A stretch of DNA of 64,000 nucleotides. Source: an uncultured Paracoccaceae bacterium. Lineage in GTDB: Bacteria > Pseudomonadota > Alphaproteobacteria > Rhodobacterales > Rhodobacteraceae. A program made the position numbers and the translations under genes. Below, in pieces: positions 20,228 to 32,024 of the stretch. Numbering within the stretch: position 1 is the first letter of the stretch; each line of letters begins with the position of its first letter. The notes beneath the pieces were generated by a model that worked only from the letters and a program-made list of their open reading frames with translations, had not been told where the DNA came from and made no database searches. The stretch lies in the NCBI GenBank assembly GCA_947503775.1, contig CANNFE010000006.1, positions 182,508-246,507 of the forward strand. The letters run 5' to 3'.

Positions 20228-22366
20228 ATGGGACGCAAGGATGAGTGGGCCGAGGTCGCGGCCAAGGAACTGAAGAACCGCTCTGTCGAGGATCTGACAT
20301 GGAAGACCCTCGAAGGGATCGATGTGGCTCCGGTCTACGCCGCTGAGGATCTGGAGGGGCTGGATCATCTGGGCTCCATTCCGGGGGAGGCACCCTTCAC
20401 GCGAGGCGTGAAGGCGACGATGTATGCGGGCCGACCCTGGACGATCCGGCAATATGCGGGGTTCTCGACAGCCGAAGAGTCGAATGCCTTCTATCGAAAG
20501 GCGCTGGCCGCCGGGCAGCAGGGCGTGAGTGTCGCTTTCGATCTGGCGACGCATCGCGGCTATGACAGCGATCACGCGCGAGTCGAGGGCGATGTCGGCA
20601 AGGCGGGTGTGGCCATCGATTCCGTGGAGGATATGAAGATCCTCTTTGACGGGATCCCCTTGGGCGAAGTCAGTGTTTCGATGACGATGAACGGGGCGGT
20701 GATCCCGGTTCTGGCCTCCTTCATCGTCGCCGGAGAAGAACAGGGCGTGGACCGTGCGGCCCTGTCGGGGACCATTCAGAACGACATTCTCAAGGAGTTC
20801 ATGGTCCGCAACACCTATGTCTACCCGCCCGAACCCTCGATGCGGATCATCGCGGATATCATCGAATATACCTCGGCCGAGATGCCGAAGTTCAACTCGA
20901 TCTCGATCAGCGGCTATCACATGCAGGAGGCGGGCGCGAACCTGGTTCAGGAGCTGGCCTTCACGCTGGCGGACGGCCGCGAATATGTGCGCACCGCGAT
21001 CGCGCGCGGCATGGATGTCGACAAGTTCGCGGGGCGGTTGTCGTTCTTCTTCGCCATCGGGATGAACTTTTTCATGGAAGCGGCAAAGCTGCGCGCGGCG
21101 CGTTTGCTCTGGTACCGGATCATGGAGGAGTTCGAGCCGAAGAGCCCCCGGTCGATGATGCTGCGGACCCATTGCCAGACGTCGGGGGTGAGCCTGCAGG
21201 AGCAGGATCCCTACAACAACGTCGTGCGCACGGCATTCGAGGCGATGAGCGCGGTTTTGGGGGGAACGCAGTCGCTGCATACGAACTCCTTCGACGAGGC
21301 GATGGCGCTGCCGACGGAGTTCTCCTCGCGCATCGCGCGCAATACGCAGCTGATCCTGCAAGAGGAAACGGGTGTCACCAATGTCGTCGATCCGCTTGCG
21401 GGCTCCTATTACGTCGAGAAGCTGACGGCCGATCTGGCCGAGGCCGCCTGGGCGCTGATAGAGGAGGTCGAGGAGATGGGCGGCATGACCAAGGCTGTCG
21501 CCTCGGGCATGCCGAAGCTGCGCATCGAAGAAACGGCCGCCCGGCGGCAGGCGATGATCGACCGGGGCGACGAGGTAATTGTCGGGGTCAACAAGTACCG
21601 GCTTGAGAAAGAGGACGAGATCGACATCCTCGATATCGACAATGACAAGGTAAGAGAGAGCCAGATCGCCCGGCTAGACCGGATCAAAGCGGAACGTGAT
21701 CAGGCGACTTGCGATGCGGCTCTGCTGGAGCTGGGACGGCGGGCAGCAGAGGGCGGCAACCTGCTGGAGGCGGCGGTCGAGGCGGCGCGGGCGCGGGCGA
21801 CGGTCGGCGAGATTTCGATGGCGATGGAAGGTGTCTTTGGGCGCCACCGGGCGGAGGTGAAGACATTGGCAGGGGTCTACGGGGCCGCCTATGAGGGCGA
21901 TGAGGGTTTTGCCGCGATCCAGACGGCGGTCGAGCAATTCGCCGAGGATGAGGGGCGCAGGCCCCGGATGCTGGTTGTCAAGATGGGCCAGGATGGGCAT
22001 GACCGGGGCGCCAAGGTGATCGCGACCGCCTTTGCCGATATCGGGTTTGACGTGGATGTCGGGCCCCTGTTCCAGACGCCGGAAGAGGCGGCGCAGGATG
22101 CCATCGACAACGATGTGCATGTGATCGGGATCTCGTCGCAGGCCGCCGGTCACAAGACGCTGGCGCCCAAGCTCGTCAAGGCGCTGGACGCGCAGGGGGC
22201 AGGCGATATCCTTGTGATCTGCGGCGGGGTCATTCCGCAGCAGGACTACCGGTTCCTTTATGAGGCGGGGGTGAAGGCGATCTTTGGACCGGGGACGAAT
22301 ATTCCCGAAGCGGCGCAGGATATCCTCAAACTGATCCGCACGGCCCGGCCCGAGGCGGCGGAGTGA
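20228..22366 (+). CDS. Methylmalonyl-CoA mutase
   Basis: [24 protein letters not shown]12-binding [11 protein letters not shown]. Confidence 0.96.
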   Translation: MGRKDEWAEVAAKELKNRSVEDLTWKTLEGIDVAPVYAAEDLEGLDHLGSIPGEAPFTRGVKATMYAGRPWTIRQYAGFSTAEESNAFYRKALAAGQQGVSVAFDLATHRGYDSDHARVEGDVGKAGVAIDSVEDMKILFDGIPLGEVSVSMTMNGAVIPVLASFIVAGEEQGVDRAALSGTIQNDILKEFMVRNTYVYPPEPSMRIIADIIEYTSAEMPKFNSISISGYHMQEAGANLVQELAFTLADGREYVRTAIARGMDVDKFAGRLSFFFAIGMNFFMEAAKLRAARLLWYRIMEEFEPKSPRSMMLRTHCQTSGVSLQEQDPYNNVVRTAFEAMSAVLGGTQSLHTNSFDEAMALPTEFSSRIARNTQLILQEETGVTNVVDPLAGSYYVEKLTADLAEAAWALIEEVEEMGGMTKAVASGMPKLRIEETAARRQAMIDRGDEVIVGVNKYRLEKEDEIDILDIDNDKVRESQIARLDRIKAERDQATCDAALLELGRRAAEGGNLLEAAVEAARARATVGEISMAMEGVFGRHRAEVKTLAGVYGAAYEGDEGFAAIQTAVEQFAEDEGRRPRMLVVKMGQDGHDRGAKVIATAFADIGFDVDVGPLFQTPEEAAQDAIDNDVHVIGISSQAAGHKTLAPKLVKALDAQGAGDILVICGGVIPQQDYRFLYEAGVKAIFGPGTNIPEAAQDILKLIRTARPEAAE

Positions 22367-22728
22367 CCTTGATCGAGACAGTCGCCGAGATGGAGCGGCG
22401 GCTTGGGGCCGGAGACTGGCAGGCGGGGGCGGCGTTCTTTACGCCCGATGTCCGCTACCGTGTCGGCGCGCGCCCGCCGGTGATCGGCGTGGATGGCATT
22501 CGCGGCTACATGGAGCATCAGGCGCAAAGCGTGCGCTGGGTCGGCCACACGCTCTGTTGGCAGATCGAAGAGGATGAGACGGCGCTGATCGAGGTGATCT
22601 CGCATTTCGAGCGGGTCGGGGACGGCGCGCGGATCGATCTGCCTTGCACGGATATCTACCGGTTCCGGAACGGGAAGATCCACGACTGGCGCGTCTATGC
22701 GGATCTTGCGGTGATCGAGGCCGGATGA
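22363..22728 (+). CDS. SnoaL/NTF2-like family protein
   Basis: Short NTF2 fold pattern; overlaps mutase stop. Confidence 0.65.
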   Translation: MTLIETVAEMERRLGAGDWQAGAAFFTPDVRYRVGARPPVIGVDGIRGYMEHQAQSVRWVGHTLCWQIEEDETALIEVISHFERVGDGARIDLPCTDIYRFRNGKIHDWRVYADLAVIEAG

Positions 22729-22774
22729 GGTAAAACCTCGACCTTTGCCTGCGGCCAGGGGTAAGAGATGAGCC

Positions 22775-23458
22775 ATGTCGATCTGGAGCCGCATCATCGA
22801 GGTTTTGACCGCTCTGCGGTCGGGAGAGAGCCTGTCCTCGATCTTTGAGCGGCTGAACTCTCCGCCCGAGCAATCGGTGGGGTTCACCATTGCGGTGATC
22901 GGGCTGGGGGCCAAGATGGCCAAGGCCGATGGACGGGTCACACGCGACGAGGTGACGGCCTTTCGGGAGGTGTTCCATATCGCCGCCGAGGACGAGGAAA
23001 ATGCGGGACGGGTCTTTGATCTTGCCCGCAAGGATGTGTCGGGGTTCGAGGATTATGCGCGCCGGATCCACAAGATGTTCCGCGGCGGCAACGAGCAGGC
23101 TTTGGTCGATCTGATCGAGGGGCTTTTTCATATCGCGATGGCCGATGGGGAGTATCATCCCAACGAGGAGTTGTTTCTCGAGCGCGTGGCAGAGATCTTT
23201 GAGATCGAGGCTCGCTGTTTCAATCAGGTGCGCCTGCGTTTTGTCCCGAATGCAGAGCCTGATCCGCGGGACGTTCTGGGGATCGGTCCCGAGGCCACGC
23301 TGGACGAGGCGCGCGATGCCTGGCGGGCCCTTGTGCGCGAGACGCATCCCGATGCGATGATCGCGCGGGGCGTGCCCGAGGAGGCGGTCAAGATCGCCGA
23401 GCGCCGGATGATCGCCGTCAACCGTGCCTGGGAGGCTGTCTCCGAAGGGCGCGCGTGA
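22775..23458 (+). CDS. TerB-like / J-domain protein (DjlA-like)
   Basis: TerB-like KMAKADGRVTRDEV; C-terminal J-like WRALVRETHPDAMIARG. Confidence 0.8.
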   Translation: MSIWSRIIEVLTALRSGESLSSIFERLNSPPEQSVGFTIAVIGLGAKMAKADGRVTRDEVTAFREVFHIAAEDEENAGRVFDLARKDVSGFEDYARRIHKMFRGGNEQALVDLIEGLFHIAMADGEYHPNEELFLERVAEIFEIEARCFNQVRLRFVPNAEPDPRDVLGIGPEATLDEARDAWRALVRETHPDAMIARGVPEEAVKIAERRMIAVNRAWEAVSEGRA

Positions 23459-24504
23459 GGATCGCCACCTATAATGTCGAGTGGTTCTGGACGCTCTTTG
23501 ACGATGACGGTCAGCCCTGGGACGATGACGAACGGGCCGGGCGTTATGGCGTGTCGCGCCGTGCGCAGCTTGAGGCCTTAGGACACGTCTTTCAGGCGCT
23601 CGACGCGGATGCGGTGATGGTCATCGAAGCGCCCGACAGCAGCCGGAAACGGTCGGGCGTGCGCGCGCTCGAGACCTTTGCCGAGCGGTTCGGATTGCGG
23701 GCGCGCAAGGCACTTTTGGGATTTCAGAGCGAAACCAAGCAGGAGATCATCCTGCTCTACGATCCCGATATCGGGGCGGGGCGGCATGATCCGTTGGGCG
23801 AGATGACAGGCAAGCATGGGCGGGGCGGGGCGCCGCGGTTCGATCAGGTGCTGCGCTATGATCTTGATGTCGATGCGGCGCCCGAACAGATGCGGTTTTC
23901 CAAGCCGCCCCTGGAGGTCGCCTTTGAGGTGCGGGGCGGGCCGGTTCTGCGACTGATCGGCGTGCATGCCAAATCCAAGGGCGGACGCAGCGGCGAGACG
24001 GGCGATGCTGCGATGGCGCGAGCCATCGCCAACCGGCGCAAACAGCTCGCGCAATGCATCTGGATCCGGCGGCGTGCCGATCAACATCTGGAGACGGGGG
24101 AGCCCCTGATCATCCTGGGGGATTTCAACGATGGGCCGGGGCTCGACGCCTATGAAAGCCTGTTTGGTCGCTCTGGCGTCGAGATCGTGCTGGGAGAGGG
24201 CGACACGGTTCAGATGGCCGATCCGCATGCGCGGCAGGCGCTCAGCCGGCGGCTCGGCGCGGTCAGGACCACCGCGCGCTTCTGGATCGATGCCGAAAAG
24301 CGGTATCTTCAGGCGCTGCTTGATTACATCATGATCTCGCCCGATCTTGCGGCTTGCGATCCGGTCTGGCGCATCTGGCATCCTTTCGAGGATCCGGCGT
24401 GCTGGAGCGATGACGCGCTGCGCGAGGCGCTTCTGGCAGCCTCCGATCATTTCCCCGTCACGCTCGATCTGGACCTTGGGGGTTGGGGTGAGAGGCAAAG
24501 GTGA
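23455..24504 (+). CDS. Endonuclease/exonuclease/phosphatase family protein
   Basis: MRIATYNVEWF; LIILGDFNDGPG; SDHFPVTLDL. Confidence 0.88.
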   Translation: MRIATYNVEWFWTLFDDDGQPWDDDERAGRYGVSRRAQLEALGHVFQALDADAVMVIEAPDSSRKRSGVRALETFAERFGLRARKALLGFQSETKQEIILLYDPDIGAGRHDPLGEMTGKHGRGGAPRFDQVLRYDLDVDAAPEQMRFSKPPLEVAFEVRGGPVLRLIGVHAKSKGGRSGETGDAAMARAIANRRKQLAQCIWIRRRADQHLETGEPLIILGDFNDGPGLDAYESLFGRSGVEIVLGEGDTVQMADPHARQALSRRLGAVRTTARFWIDAEKRYLQALLDYIMISPDLAACDPVWRIWHPFEDPACWSDDALREALLAASDHFPVTLDLDLGGWGERQR

Positions 24505-24542
24505 CTATATTTCAGGTCATTGGATAGATGCGGTGATCTAAG

Positions 24543-24899
24543 ATGAAACAGTTTCTTGCAGTCGTTCTGGCTTTGGGCCTTACATCTCCGGTGCTTGCAC
24601 AGGAGGTCGAGGAGGAGCGTGGTTTCAGCCTGATGGAGGAAGGGGCCAAGCTGTTCTTCGACGGGTTGCGCCAGGAAATGGCGCCCGCGCTCGAGCAGCT
24701 TGAAGGCCTTGCGGAGGATATGGGACCGCAGCTTCGGCAGCTGATGAACGAGATGGGACCGGCGCTGGCCGATCTGATGGGGCAGATCGACGATATGACG
24801 AATTACGGCCCGCCCGAGATCCTGCCCAACGGCGATATTCTGATCCCCCGAAAACCCGACGCGCCGACGCTCGATCTGGATGGAGAGATCGAGATCTAA
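24543..24899 (+). CDS. Small secreted hypothetical protein
   Basis: Signal peptide MKQFLAVVLALGLTSPVLAQ; acidic. Confidence 0.7.
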   Translation: MKQFLAVVLALGLTSPVLAQEVEEERGFSLMEEGAKLFFDGLRQEMAPALEQLEGLAEDMGPQLRQLMNEMGPALADLMGQIDDMTNYGPPEILPNGDILIPRKPDAPTLDLDGEIEI

Positions 24900-26434
24900 A
24901 GCTGTCTGCGGTATCTGACCTCGGTTTCGGCGCCCAGAATGCTCGCCAGCGACGAGAACCGGGCTTCGGCGACCTCTCCGAAAAGCGGTGCGGCCTCGGT
25001 CGACAGGATCAGGTCCAGCTTTTTCTTCTTGGGATAAAAGCGCAGCTGGCCGATCTGTGCATCGGTCTGCTGCCAAAGCATGGCGCCGAACCGCATGGCC
25101 TTGCCGACGATTTCGGCTTCTGTCTGGGCCTCTTCCGGGATCAGATCGTAGAGATGTTCGAAGCGGGTTCCGATGCGGTTGCTCTTGTAGCGGTGAAAGA
25201 GCGCAAGGCCGAGCCAGATCCGTTCGGAATGTTTGAGCCCGCCCAGATTGGCGCGGGTCGCGAGATCGAAACAGACCTCGTGCCGGTAATCGGGATGGGC
25301 GCGCCAACTGACATCGTGCAGCAGGCAGGCCGCCCGGATCAGCCGCTTCTTGGCAGGAGACGCGCTGTTAAAGAGCGGCTTGATAAAGGAATAGAGCGTC
25401 CGGCCGAAGCCGGGGACACGGGCATCCTTGGCTTCAGCAAAGCGGCAAGCTTCGATCAGGGGATCGCGGCTGCGTAGCTGGGAGGGCATCTCCTCGTAAA
25501 GCATGCCTTCGCGGATCCCGTAGCTTGAGACGGTGATATCCTTGGGTTTGAAGGTGCGCACCAGCTGCTTGAGGACAGGGGCGGCCAGCGGGATCAGCGA
25601 CATGCGGGCCTCGGAGATGCCGCAGCGGCCGCGCAGCTCGTTCAGATCGCTTTCCTCGATCATCTTCGCGGTGTCGCGGATCGCGGTGGCCGTCATGCGG
25701 TATTCATGCAGAACGGTGAGCGGGTAGCCGCGGCGTTCCATATCGATGCGGGCAAAGGCGCGCCATGAGCCGCCGACGAGAAACAGACGCTTGTCGGACG
25801 AGCCCATATTGGCGTGGAGCGTATCGATCTGCTCGCGAATGTGGCGCTTGCGTCCGGCCTTGCCGCCCTTGATGTCGGCGAGACGGAGCGGGCCGAGTTT
25901 CGAGGTCATGCGGCGCCCGACACGGCCTTCATCAAGCTCGGCCAGTTCCATCGAGGAGCCGCCGATATCGCAGACCAGACCGTAGGAGCCGGGCCAGCCC
26001 AGGAGGACGCCCTGCGCGGACAAGCGCGCCTCTTCGGTGCCGTCGATCACCCAGAGCTTGATGCCGGTCTCTGCCTCGATCTCGGCGCGGAATTCGGCGC
26101 CATCCTCTGCCTCGCGCACAGCGGCAGTGGCCACGGCCGTCAGAGGAGAGATGCCCATCCCGTCGGCCAAGGCGCGAAACCGGCGCATGGCTGACAGCGC
26201 GCGCACCCGCCCTTCGGGGTTGAGCCGGCCGGTTTCCGATATATGCGCGCCCAGCGCGCACATGATCTTTTCATTGTAGAAGTATGCGGGGCTTCGCGCC
26301 GCGCCATCGAAAACGACGAGGCGGACAGAGTTCGATCCGACATCGACGACACCGACCCGGGAGAGAGCGCGCGCTTCTGGGCTGTCGAAGAGCGGGCGCC
26401 CGAACGGGCCGAAGTCAGGCGCGGTTTCGTTCAA
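24896..26434 (-). CDS. ppx: Ppx/GppA-family exopolyphosphatase
   Basis: VVDVGSNSVRLVVFDG; CDIGGSSMELAEL; HD-like HDVSWRAHPDYRHE. Confidence 0.9.
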   Translation of the reverse strand: MNETAPDFGPFGRPLFDSPEARALSRVGVVDVGSNSVRLVVFDGAARSPAYFYNEKIMCALGAHISETGRLNPEGRVRALSAMRRFRALADGMGISPLTAVATAAVREAEDGAEFRAEIEAETGIKLWVIDGTEEARLSAQGVLLGWPGSYGLVCDIGGSSMELAELDEGRVGRRMTSKLGPLRLADIKGGKAGRKRHIREQIDTLHANMGSSDKRLFLVGGSWRAFARIDMERRGYPLTVLHEYRMTATAIRDTAKMIEESDLNELRGRCGISEARMSLIPLAAPVLKQLVRTFKPKDITVSSYGIREGMLYEEMPSQLRSRDPLIEACRFAEAKDARVPGFGRTLYSFIKPLFNSASPAKKRLIRAACLLHDVSWRAHPDYRHEVCFDLATRANLGGLKHSERIWLGLALFHRYKSNRIGTRFEHLYDLIPEEAQTEAEIVGKAMRFGAMLWQQTDAQIGQLRFYPKKKKLDLILSTEAAPLFGEVAEARFSSLASILGAETEVRYRRQL

Positions 26435-26436
26435 GG

Positions 26437-28605
26437 TCAGTCCTCGGTATGGGTCAGTTTGGGCACGTCCGACGCCCCGGCAGAGCCGCGACCAGACAGC
26501 GAAGGGTTCTCCATGAAGAACCTGTGGCAGTTGAACGCGAAGCCATCCGCAGGAGTTTCGGCGCGGGTGAACTTTCCATCCGGCCCCATGACCCAGCTTT
26601 GCGCGACATCGGCCAGATTGGCGGCCATGATCTGGCTGACGATCTGGGCTTTGACGGTCGGGTTCGTCGCCTCGACTAGCGTTTCGACGCGGCGGTTGAG
26701 GTTACGGCCCATCCAGTCGGCAGAGCTGATATAGACGCGGGCATTCTTGTGCGGCAGCCCATGGCCCGCGCCAAAGCAGACGATGCGGCTGTGTTCCAGA
26801 AAGCGGCCGACCACGGATTTGACGCGGATGTTCTCGCTCAGCCCCTTGATCCCCGGACGCAGGCCGCAGATGCCGCGCACGACAAGGCTGATCTTTACGC
26901 CCGCCTGAGAGGCGGCATAAAGCGCATCGATCACATCCGCCTCGATCACGGAGTTCATCTTGGCCCAGATCATTGCAGGCTTGCCATCGGCGGCGAAGCC
27001 TGCCTCTTCCTCGATCCGCTTGAGCAGGGTCTTCTTGAGCTCGCGGGGCGAGATCGAGATATTCTCGAGCTCTTCGGGGGCGGCATAGCCCGAGAGATAG
27101 TTGAAGACCTTGCCCGCATCGCGGCCCAGCGCCGGATCGGTCGTAAAGAGCGAGAGGTCGGTATAGATGCGCGCCGTGAGCGGATGATAGTTGCCGGTCC
27201 CGAAATGGCTGTAGGTCACAAGCCGGTCACCCTCCCGACGGACCACGGTGCTCATCTTGGCGTGGGTCTTGTAGTTCAGGAAACCGTAGACCACGTGCGC
27301 GCCCGCGCGTTCCAGCCTGCGGGACTGACGGATATTGGCGGCCTCGTCGAAGCGGGCCTTCAGCTCGACCAGGGCGGTGACGGATTTGCCGTCTTCGGCC
27401 GCTTCGCAAAGCGCCTCGACGATGGGAGACTGCTTGGACGTGCGGTAGAGCGTCTGCTTGATCGCGACGACATCGGGATCGCGGGCGGCCTGTTGCAGGA
27501 AGCGGACCACCATGTCGAAGGTTTCGTAGGGGTGATGCAGCAGCATGTCCTTTTGGCGGATCGCCGCGAACATGTCGCCGTCATGGTCCTGCACCCGTTC
27601 TGGTATGCGGGGAGTGAAAGAGGGCCAGAGCAGATCGGGTCGTTCATCTAGGACAAGCTCGGACAGGTCCGTGGCACCGATCATGCCGTCGACCTCGACC
27701 ACCTCGTCTTCGGTGACGTGCAGCTCTTCCATGATCAGAGCCTTGAGCGCGTCCGGGGCGCCGACGGAGATCTTCATGCGGACGACGTCGCCGCGGCGGC
27801 GGCGTTTGAGGGCAACCTCGAATTCGCGAACGAGATCTTCGGCTTCCTCCTCGAGTTCCAGATCGCTGTCGCGCAGGATGCGGAACATGCAGTGGCCCTT
27901 GATCTTGTGCCCGGGAAAGAGCCGGTCGATATGCAATAAAAGCAGGTCCTCGAGCCTCAGAAACCGCAAGCTCTCGGTCTGCGGCAGCCGGATGAAGCGG
28001 TCGATCTGCTGCGGGATGGGAAGAAGCGCGCGCAGCGGCTGGTCGTCCTTGCGGCGCTTAAGCTCGAGCGCAAGCGTGAACCCTTCGTTCGGCAGGAACG
28101 GGAAGGGATGCGCGGGATCGATCGCCAGAGGGGACAGGACGGGGAAGACCTGATTGAGGAAGTATTCGGAGAGAACCTCTTTATCCTCGTCCGTCAGATC
28201 ATCCGGGGCGCAGATGGCGATGCCTTGCGTTTCCATCTCTTCGGCGAGGGTTTCGAAGACGGTCTGCTGCCGGGCCATGAGCTGGCGGGCATCGCGGTCG
28301 ATGAGGATGAGTTGTTCGGCGGGGCTAAGACCATCTGCCGCGGGGGTGGTGTTTCCCGAAAGTTTCAGCTCGCGCAGGCCGGCGACGCGGACGGTGTAGA
28401 ACTCGTCAAGATTGGCGGCAGAGATCGAGAGGAACCGCAGCCGTTCGAGAAGCGGCACGCGGGGGTTTTCGGCTTCTTCCAGAACGCGCCAGTTGAAGCC
28501 GAGCCATGACAGCTCCCGATTGAAAAAGCGTGACGGGCCTGCGAGATCTGCATCGAGCGGGGTCGGGGCGGGGAAGTCCGCCTTGAGAAAATCAGCTTGG
28601 GTCAT
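26437..28605 (-). CDS. ppk1: Polyphosphate kinase 1
   Basis: [61 protein letters not shown]. Confidence 0.95.
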   Translation of the reverse strand: MTQADFLKADFPAPTPLDADLAGPSRFFNRELSWLGFNWRVLEEAENPRVPLLERLRFLSISAANLDEFYTVRVAGLRELKLSGNTTPAADGLSPAEQLILIDRDARQLMARQQTVFETLAEEMETQGIAICAPDDLTDEDKEVLSEYFLNQVFPVLSPLAIDPAHPFPFLPNEGFTLALELKRRKDDQPLRALLPIPQQIDRFIRLPQTESLRFLRLEDLLLLHIDRLFPGHKIKGHCMFRILRDSDLELEEEAEDLVREFEVALKRRRRGDVVRMKISVGAPDALKALIMEELHVTEDEVVEVDGMIGATDLSELVLDERPDLLWPSFTPRIPERVQDHDGDMFAAIRQKDMLLHHPYETFDMVVRFLQQAARDPDVVAIKQTLYRTSKQSPIVEALCEAAEDGKSVTALVELKARFDEAANIRQSRRLERAGAHVVYGFLNYKTHAKMSTVVRREGDRLVTYSHFGTGNYHPLTARIYTDLSLFTTDPALGRDAGKVFNYLSGYAAPEELENISISPRELKKTLLKRIEEEAGFAADGKPAMIWAKMNSVIEADVIDALYAASQAGVKISLVVRGICGLRPGIKGLSENIRVKSVVGRFLEHSRIVCFGAGHGLPHKNARVYISSADWMGRNLNRRVETLVEATNPTVKAQIVSQIMAANLADVAQSWVMGPDGKFTRAETPADGFAFNCHRFFMENPSLSGRGSAGASDVPKLTHTED

Positions 28606-28660
28606 GCAGGTGTTCTGGCGTGTTGGCGTGACAAGGTGGTGACAGATTTCCTGATCGATA

Positions 28661-29338
28661 TCATGCTTCTGGCGCGCCGTCCTCAAGAAGCGCGCGCGCG
28701 AAAGGCCAGGTGATCTCCCGGCTTTGGGCGAGGGCCTCTTGATCGATAAGGCTGACGATTTGCTGGGCGGCTGCGAAAGAGCGTTCGATACGGGCCGCCA
28801 GACGTTCGATCACCTGGGGGGGAGGATTGAGCTGGCGGTCCTGGAAGAGCTTGGTGAGAAGGGCGCGCAAAAGCGCGTCATCGGGATCCTCAATCCGGAC
28901 CGGCGTGACCGATTTCATCCGGCTGGCCAGATCGGGCAGATCGACGGGCCATGTGCTGGGCGGGGTTCGGGCAATCAAGAGAAGCCTTCCCGCGCCATTG
29001 GCCAGATGGTTGTAAAGATGGAAAAGGTGCTGTTCGGCGGCCGGGTCAAGGCTTCGGCCCAGATCGTCGAGGATGATCATGTCCGCCTCCGGCAGGGCGT
29101 CGATATCGACCTTCAGATCGGCGGCCGAAAGCATCAGGGCGCTCTCCCGCGCGGCAATGACCTGCGCGAGATGGCTTTTGCCGGAGCCCGCAGGTCCGAT
29201 CAGGGCCAGCCGCCCGTCGGGCCAGCTTGCCGGATCCATGACCGCGCGGTGGGCGATCTCGTTGGCGGCGGATACGAAATAGTCGCTTGCCTGACGGGCG
29301 CTGCGGTCGGGCAAGGGGAAGCTTAGCTGGTGGGACAT
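28661..29338 (-). CDS. DnaA-related Hda-like ATPase
   Basis: [43 protein letters not shown]. Confidence 0.85.
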   Translation of the reverse strand: MSHQLSFPLPDRSARQASDYFVSAANEIAHRAVMDPASWPDGRLALIGPAGSGKSHLAQVIAARESALMLSAADLKVDIDALPEADMIILDDLGRSLDPAAEQHLFHLYNHLANGAGRLLLIARTPPSTWPVDLPDLASRMKSVTPVRIEDPDDALLRALLTKLFQDRQLNPPPQVIERLAARIERSFAAAQQIVSLIDQEALAQSREITWPFARALLEDGAPEA

Positions 29339-29341
29339 GGC

Positions 29342-30502
29342 TCAGGTCGTTTCGCCGGGGGCCTGAGCCTCGCCTTCGGGCTGGGGATCGACCGGTGCCG
29401 GTTCGGGGACGCGGTCGGGCGGCGAGAAGCCCCAATAGAGCTTGCTTGATTTATAGCGGTCGATAGCGAAGCGGGCGACGACGCCGATCATCGCGGCGAC
29501 AGGCACCGCGACGAGCAGGCCGACAAAGCCAAAGAGCGCACCAAAGACCGAGAGGGCGAAGATGAGCCAAACCGGGTGCAGACCGACGCTGCTGCCGACC
29601 AGGTTGGGCGTCAGGATATTGCCCTCGACGAACTGGCCGGACTGGAAGATCGCCCAGACGGCGACGATCCACCACCATTCTCCCCAGAATTGAAAAAGCG
29701 CGACACCGATGGCGAGCACGCCGCCGACGATTGCGCCGACGTAAGGAATGAAGCTGATAAAGCCGGCCAGAAGGCCGATCAGGACACCGAAATTGAGACC
29801 GACAAGGGCGAGGGCGATGGCATAGTAGACGCCCAAGATGACGCAGACGAGGCCCTGCCCGCGCAGGAACCCGGCGAGCGTCTTGTCGATATCGGCGAAG
29901 ATCTGGCGGATCGTGGGCGCATGATCGCGGGGCAGAAGCTCGTCGATGCGGGCGACCATCCGGTCCCAGTCGAGCAGCAGATAAAAGGTGATGAAGGGCA
30001 CCAGAACGAAGAGAACGAGGATGTTCACGAAACCGCCCGCCGCGCCGGCCAGACCGTTGAGAAGCTGGCCCGCGCGGCTTTGGATCGCCTCGCCGATCTG
30101 CTGAAAATATTCCGCCGCGGCGCCATCGGGAGCCAGGAAATCGGCGAACCGGCCGTTTTCGCCGAAAAATGCGGGATAGCTGGCGGCAAGCCGTCCTTGG
30201 GGGTCGTCGAGGAAATTCCGGATCGCGCCGACCGCGCGGGGGATCTGATCGAGAAGAAGCGGCACCACCGCGAGGATCAGGATCGTGAAGATCAGAACGA
30301 CGCCGATGGTGATGACGACCACCGATCCGACACGGCTGAGGCCCAGACGTTCGAGCCGGTCGGCAATCGGATCGAGCAGGTAGGCAATCGCTCCGCCCAG
30401 AACGAAGGGCAGGATCACATCGCCCAGCAGATAAAGCGTGATCAGAAAGATCACCGCAGCGATGCCCCAGTATCGGGCTTGATGGCTGACAGGTAGGGCC
30501 AT
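29342..30502 (-). CDS. AI-2E family transporter (PerM-like)
   Basis: PFVLGGAIAYLLDPIADRLERLG; GLLAGFISFIPYVGAIVGG. Confidence 0.9.
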   Translation of the reverse strand: MALPVSHQARYWGIAAVIFLITLYLLGDVILPFVLGGAIAYLLDPIADRLERLGLSRVGSVVVITIGVVLIFTILILAVVPLLLDQIPRAVGAIRNFLDDPQGRLAASYPAFFGENGRFADFLAPDGAAAEYFQQIGEAIQSRAGQLLNGLAGAAGGFVNILVLFVLVPFITFYLLLDWDRMVARIDELLPRDHAPTIRQIFADIDKTLAGFLRGQGLVCVILGVYYAIALALVGLNFGVLIGLLAGFISFIPYVGAIVGGVLAIGVALFQFWGEWWWIVAVWAIFQSGQFVEGNILTPNLVGSSVGLHPVWLIFALSVFGALFGFVGLLVAVPVAAMIGVVARFAIDRYKSSKLYWGFSPPDRVPEPAPVDPQPEGEAQAPGETT

Positions 30503-30665
30503 GAGTGTCCTTCTCTGACGTTCTTAAAGACATTGCCCATGATCGGGTTCTATTCAAGGACCGGCAGGCGCTTTCTTGTTTTGCGCCTTTGCGGGCGATG
30601 CGGCTTGCCCGGGCGATCCGCCGCCGCTAAAGCCGAACGGCACCCGATGTGAGGAAGCCCTGACG

Positions 30666-32006
30666 ATGCGTTTGAGCCGCTATTTTCTGCCCGTTCTCAA
30701 GGAAACACCTGCCGATGCGCAAATCGCCTCGCACCGGCTGATGCTCCGGGCGGGGATGATCCGCCAGCAGGCGGCGGGGATCTATTCGTGGCTGCCCTTG
30801 GGGTTCAAGGTGCTCAAGCGGATCGAGCAGATCGTGCATGAAGAGCAGCAGCGCGCGGGCCATATTCCGGTCCTGATGCCGACGATCCAGCCTGCCGATC
30901 TGTGGCAGGAGAGCGGCCGCTACAATGCCTACGGCCCCGAGATGCTGCGGGTCCGGGATCGGCATGATCGCGATATGCTGTTCGGGCCCACGAACGAGGA
31001 GATGATCACGGATATCTTCCGCGGCTCGGTGGCCAGCTACAAGGATCTGCCGCTGACGCTTTACCATATCCAGTGGAAATTCCGCGACGAGATGCGCCCG
31101 CGCTTCGGCGTCATGCGGGGCCGCGAGTTCTACATGAAGGACGGCTACAACTTCGATCTTGATGAGGCTGCGGCGCATCACGCCTATAACCGGCATCTGG
31201 TCAGCTATCTGCGGACCTATGAGCGGATGGGCCTTCAGGCGATCCCGATGAAGGCCGAAGGTGGTCCGATCGGCGGCGATTACACGCATGAATTCCTTGT
31301 TCTGGCCGATACCGGCGAAAGCGGCGTGTTCTACGATGCGCGGATTGAGGATATCCGCCTTGGATCGCGCGAGATCGACTACGATAGCGTCGATCAGTGC
31401 CGCGGCGTGCTGGATGAATTCACCGAGCTTTATGCCCGCACAGATGACACCCACAACGCTGCGGATTTCGAAGAGGCCGTGCCCGAGGCGCATCGCCGCG
31501 AGGCGCGCGGGATCGAGGTCGGTCAGATCTTCTATTTCGGCACTAAGTATTCCGAGCCGATGGGCGCCACCGTGCAAGGGCCGGACGGCAAACCGGTGCC
31601 GGTTCATATGGGCTCTCACGGGATCGGGGTGTCGCGTCTGGTCGGGGCGATCATCGAGGCCTCCCATGACGACAAGGGGATCATCTGGCCCGAAGGCGTC
31701 ACGCCGTTCCATTGCGGGATCGTCAATCTCAAGCAAGGCGATGCCGAGGCCGATGCGGCCTGCGAAAGCCTCTATGCCGGGCTCACGGCACTGGGGCTCG
31801 AGCCGCTTTACGACGACCGCGACGAGCGGGCCGGGGGCAAGTTCGCGACGATGGATCTGATCGGCTTGCCGTGGCGGATCACCGTCGGTCCGCGAGGCCT
31901 CAAGAACGGGGTGGTCGAGCTGACTTCTCGCCGGACCGGCGAGAGCGAGGAGATGCCGCCCGAGCAGGCGCTCGAGCGGATCGGGTCGATTTACTCCAAC
32001 GTGTAA
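30666..32006 (+). CDS. proS: Prolyl-tRNA synthetase
   Basis: [56 protein letters not shown]. Confidence 0.95.
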   Translation: MRLSRYFLPVLKETPADAQIASHRLMLRAGMIRQQAAGIYSWLPLGFKVLKRIEQIVHEEQQRAGHIPVLMPTIQPADLWQESGRYNAYGPEMLRVRDRHDRDMLFGPTNEEMITDIFRGSVASYKDLPLTLYHIQWKFRDEMRPRFGVMRGREFYMKDGYNFDLDEAAAHHAYNRHLVSYLRTYERMGLQAIPMKAEGGPIGGDYTHEFLVLADTGESGVFYDARIEDIRLGSREIDYDSVDQCRGVLDEFTELYARTDDTHNAADFEEAVPEAHRREARGIEVGQIFYFGTKYSEPMGATVQGPDGKPVPVHMGSHGIGVSRLVGAIIEASHDDKGIIWPEGVTPFHCGIVNLKQGDAEADAACESLYAGLTALGLEPLYDDRDERAGGKFATMDLIGLPWRITVGPRGLKNGVVELTSRRTGESEEMPPEQALERIGSIYSNV

Positions 32007-32024
32007 AGCCGGATCTGTGCCGCC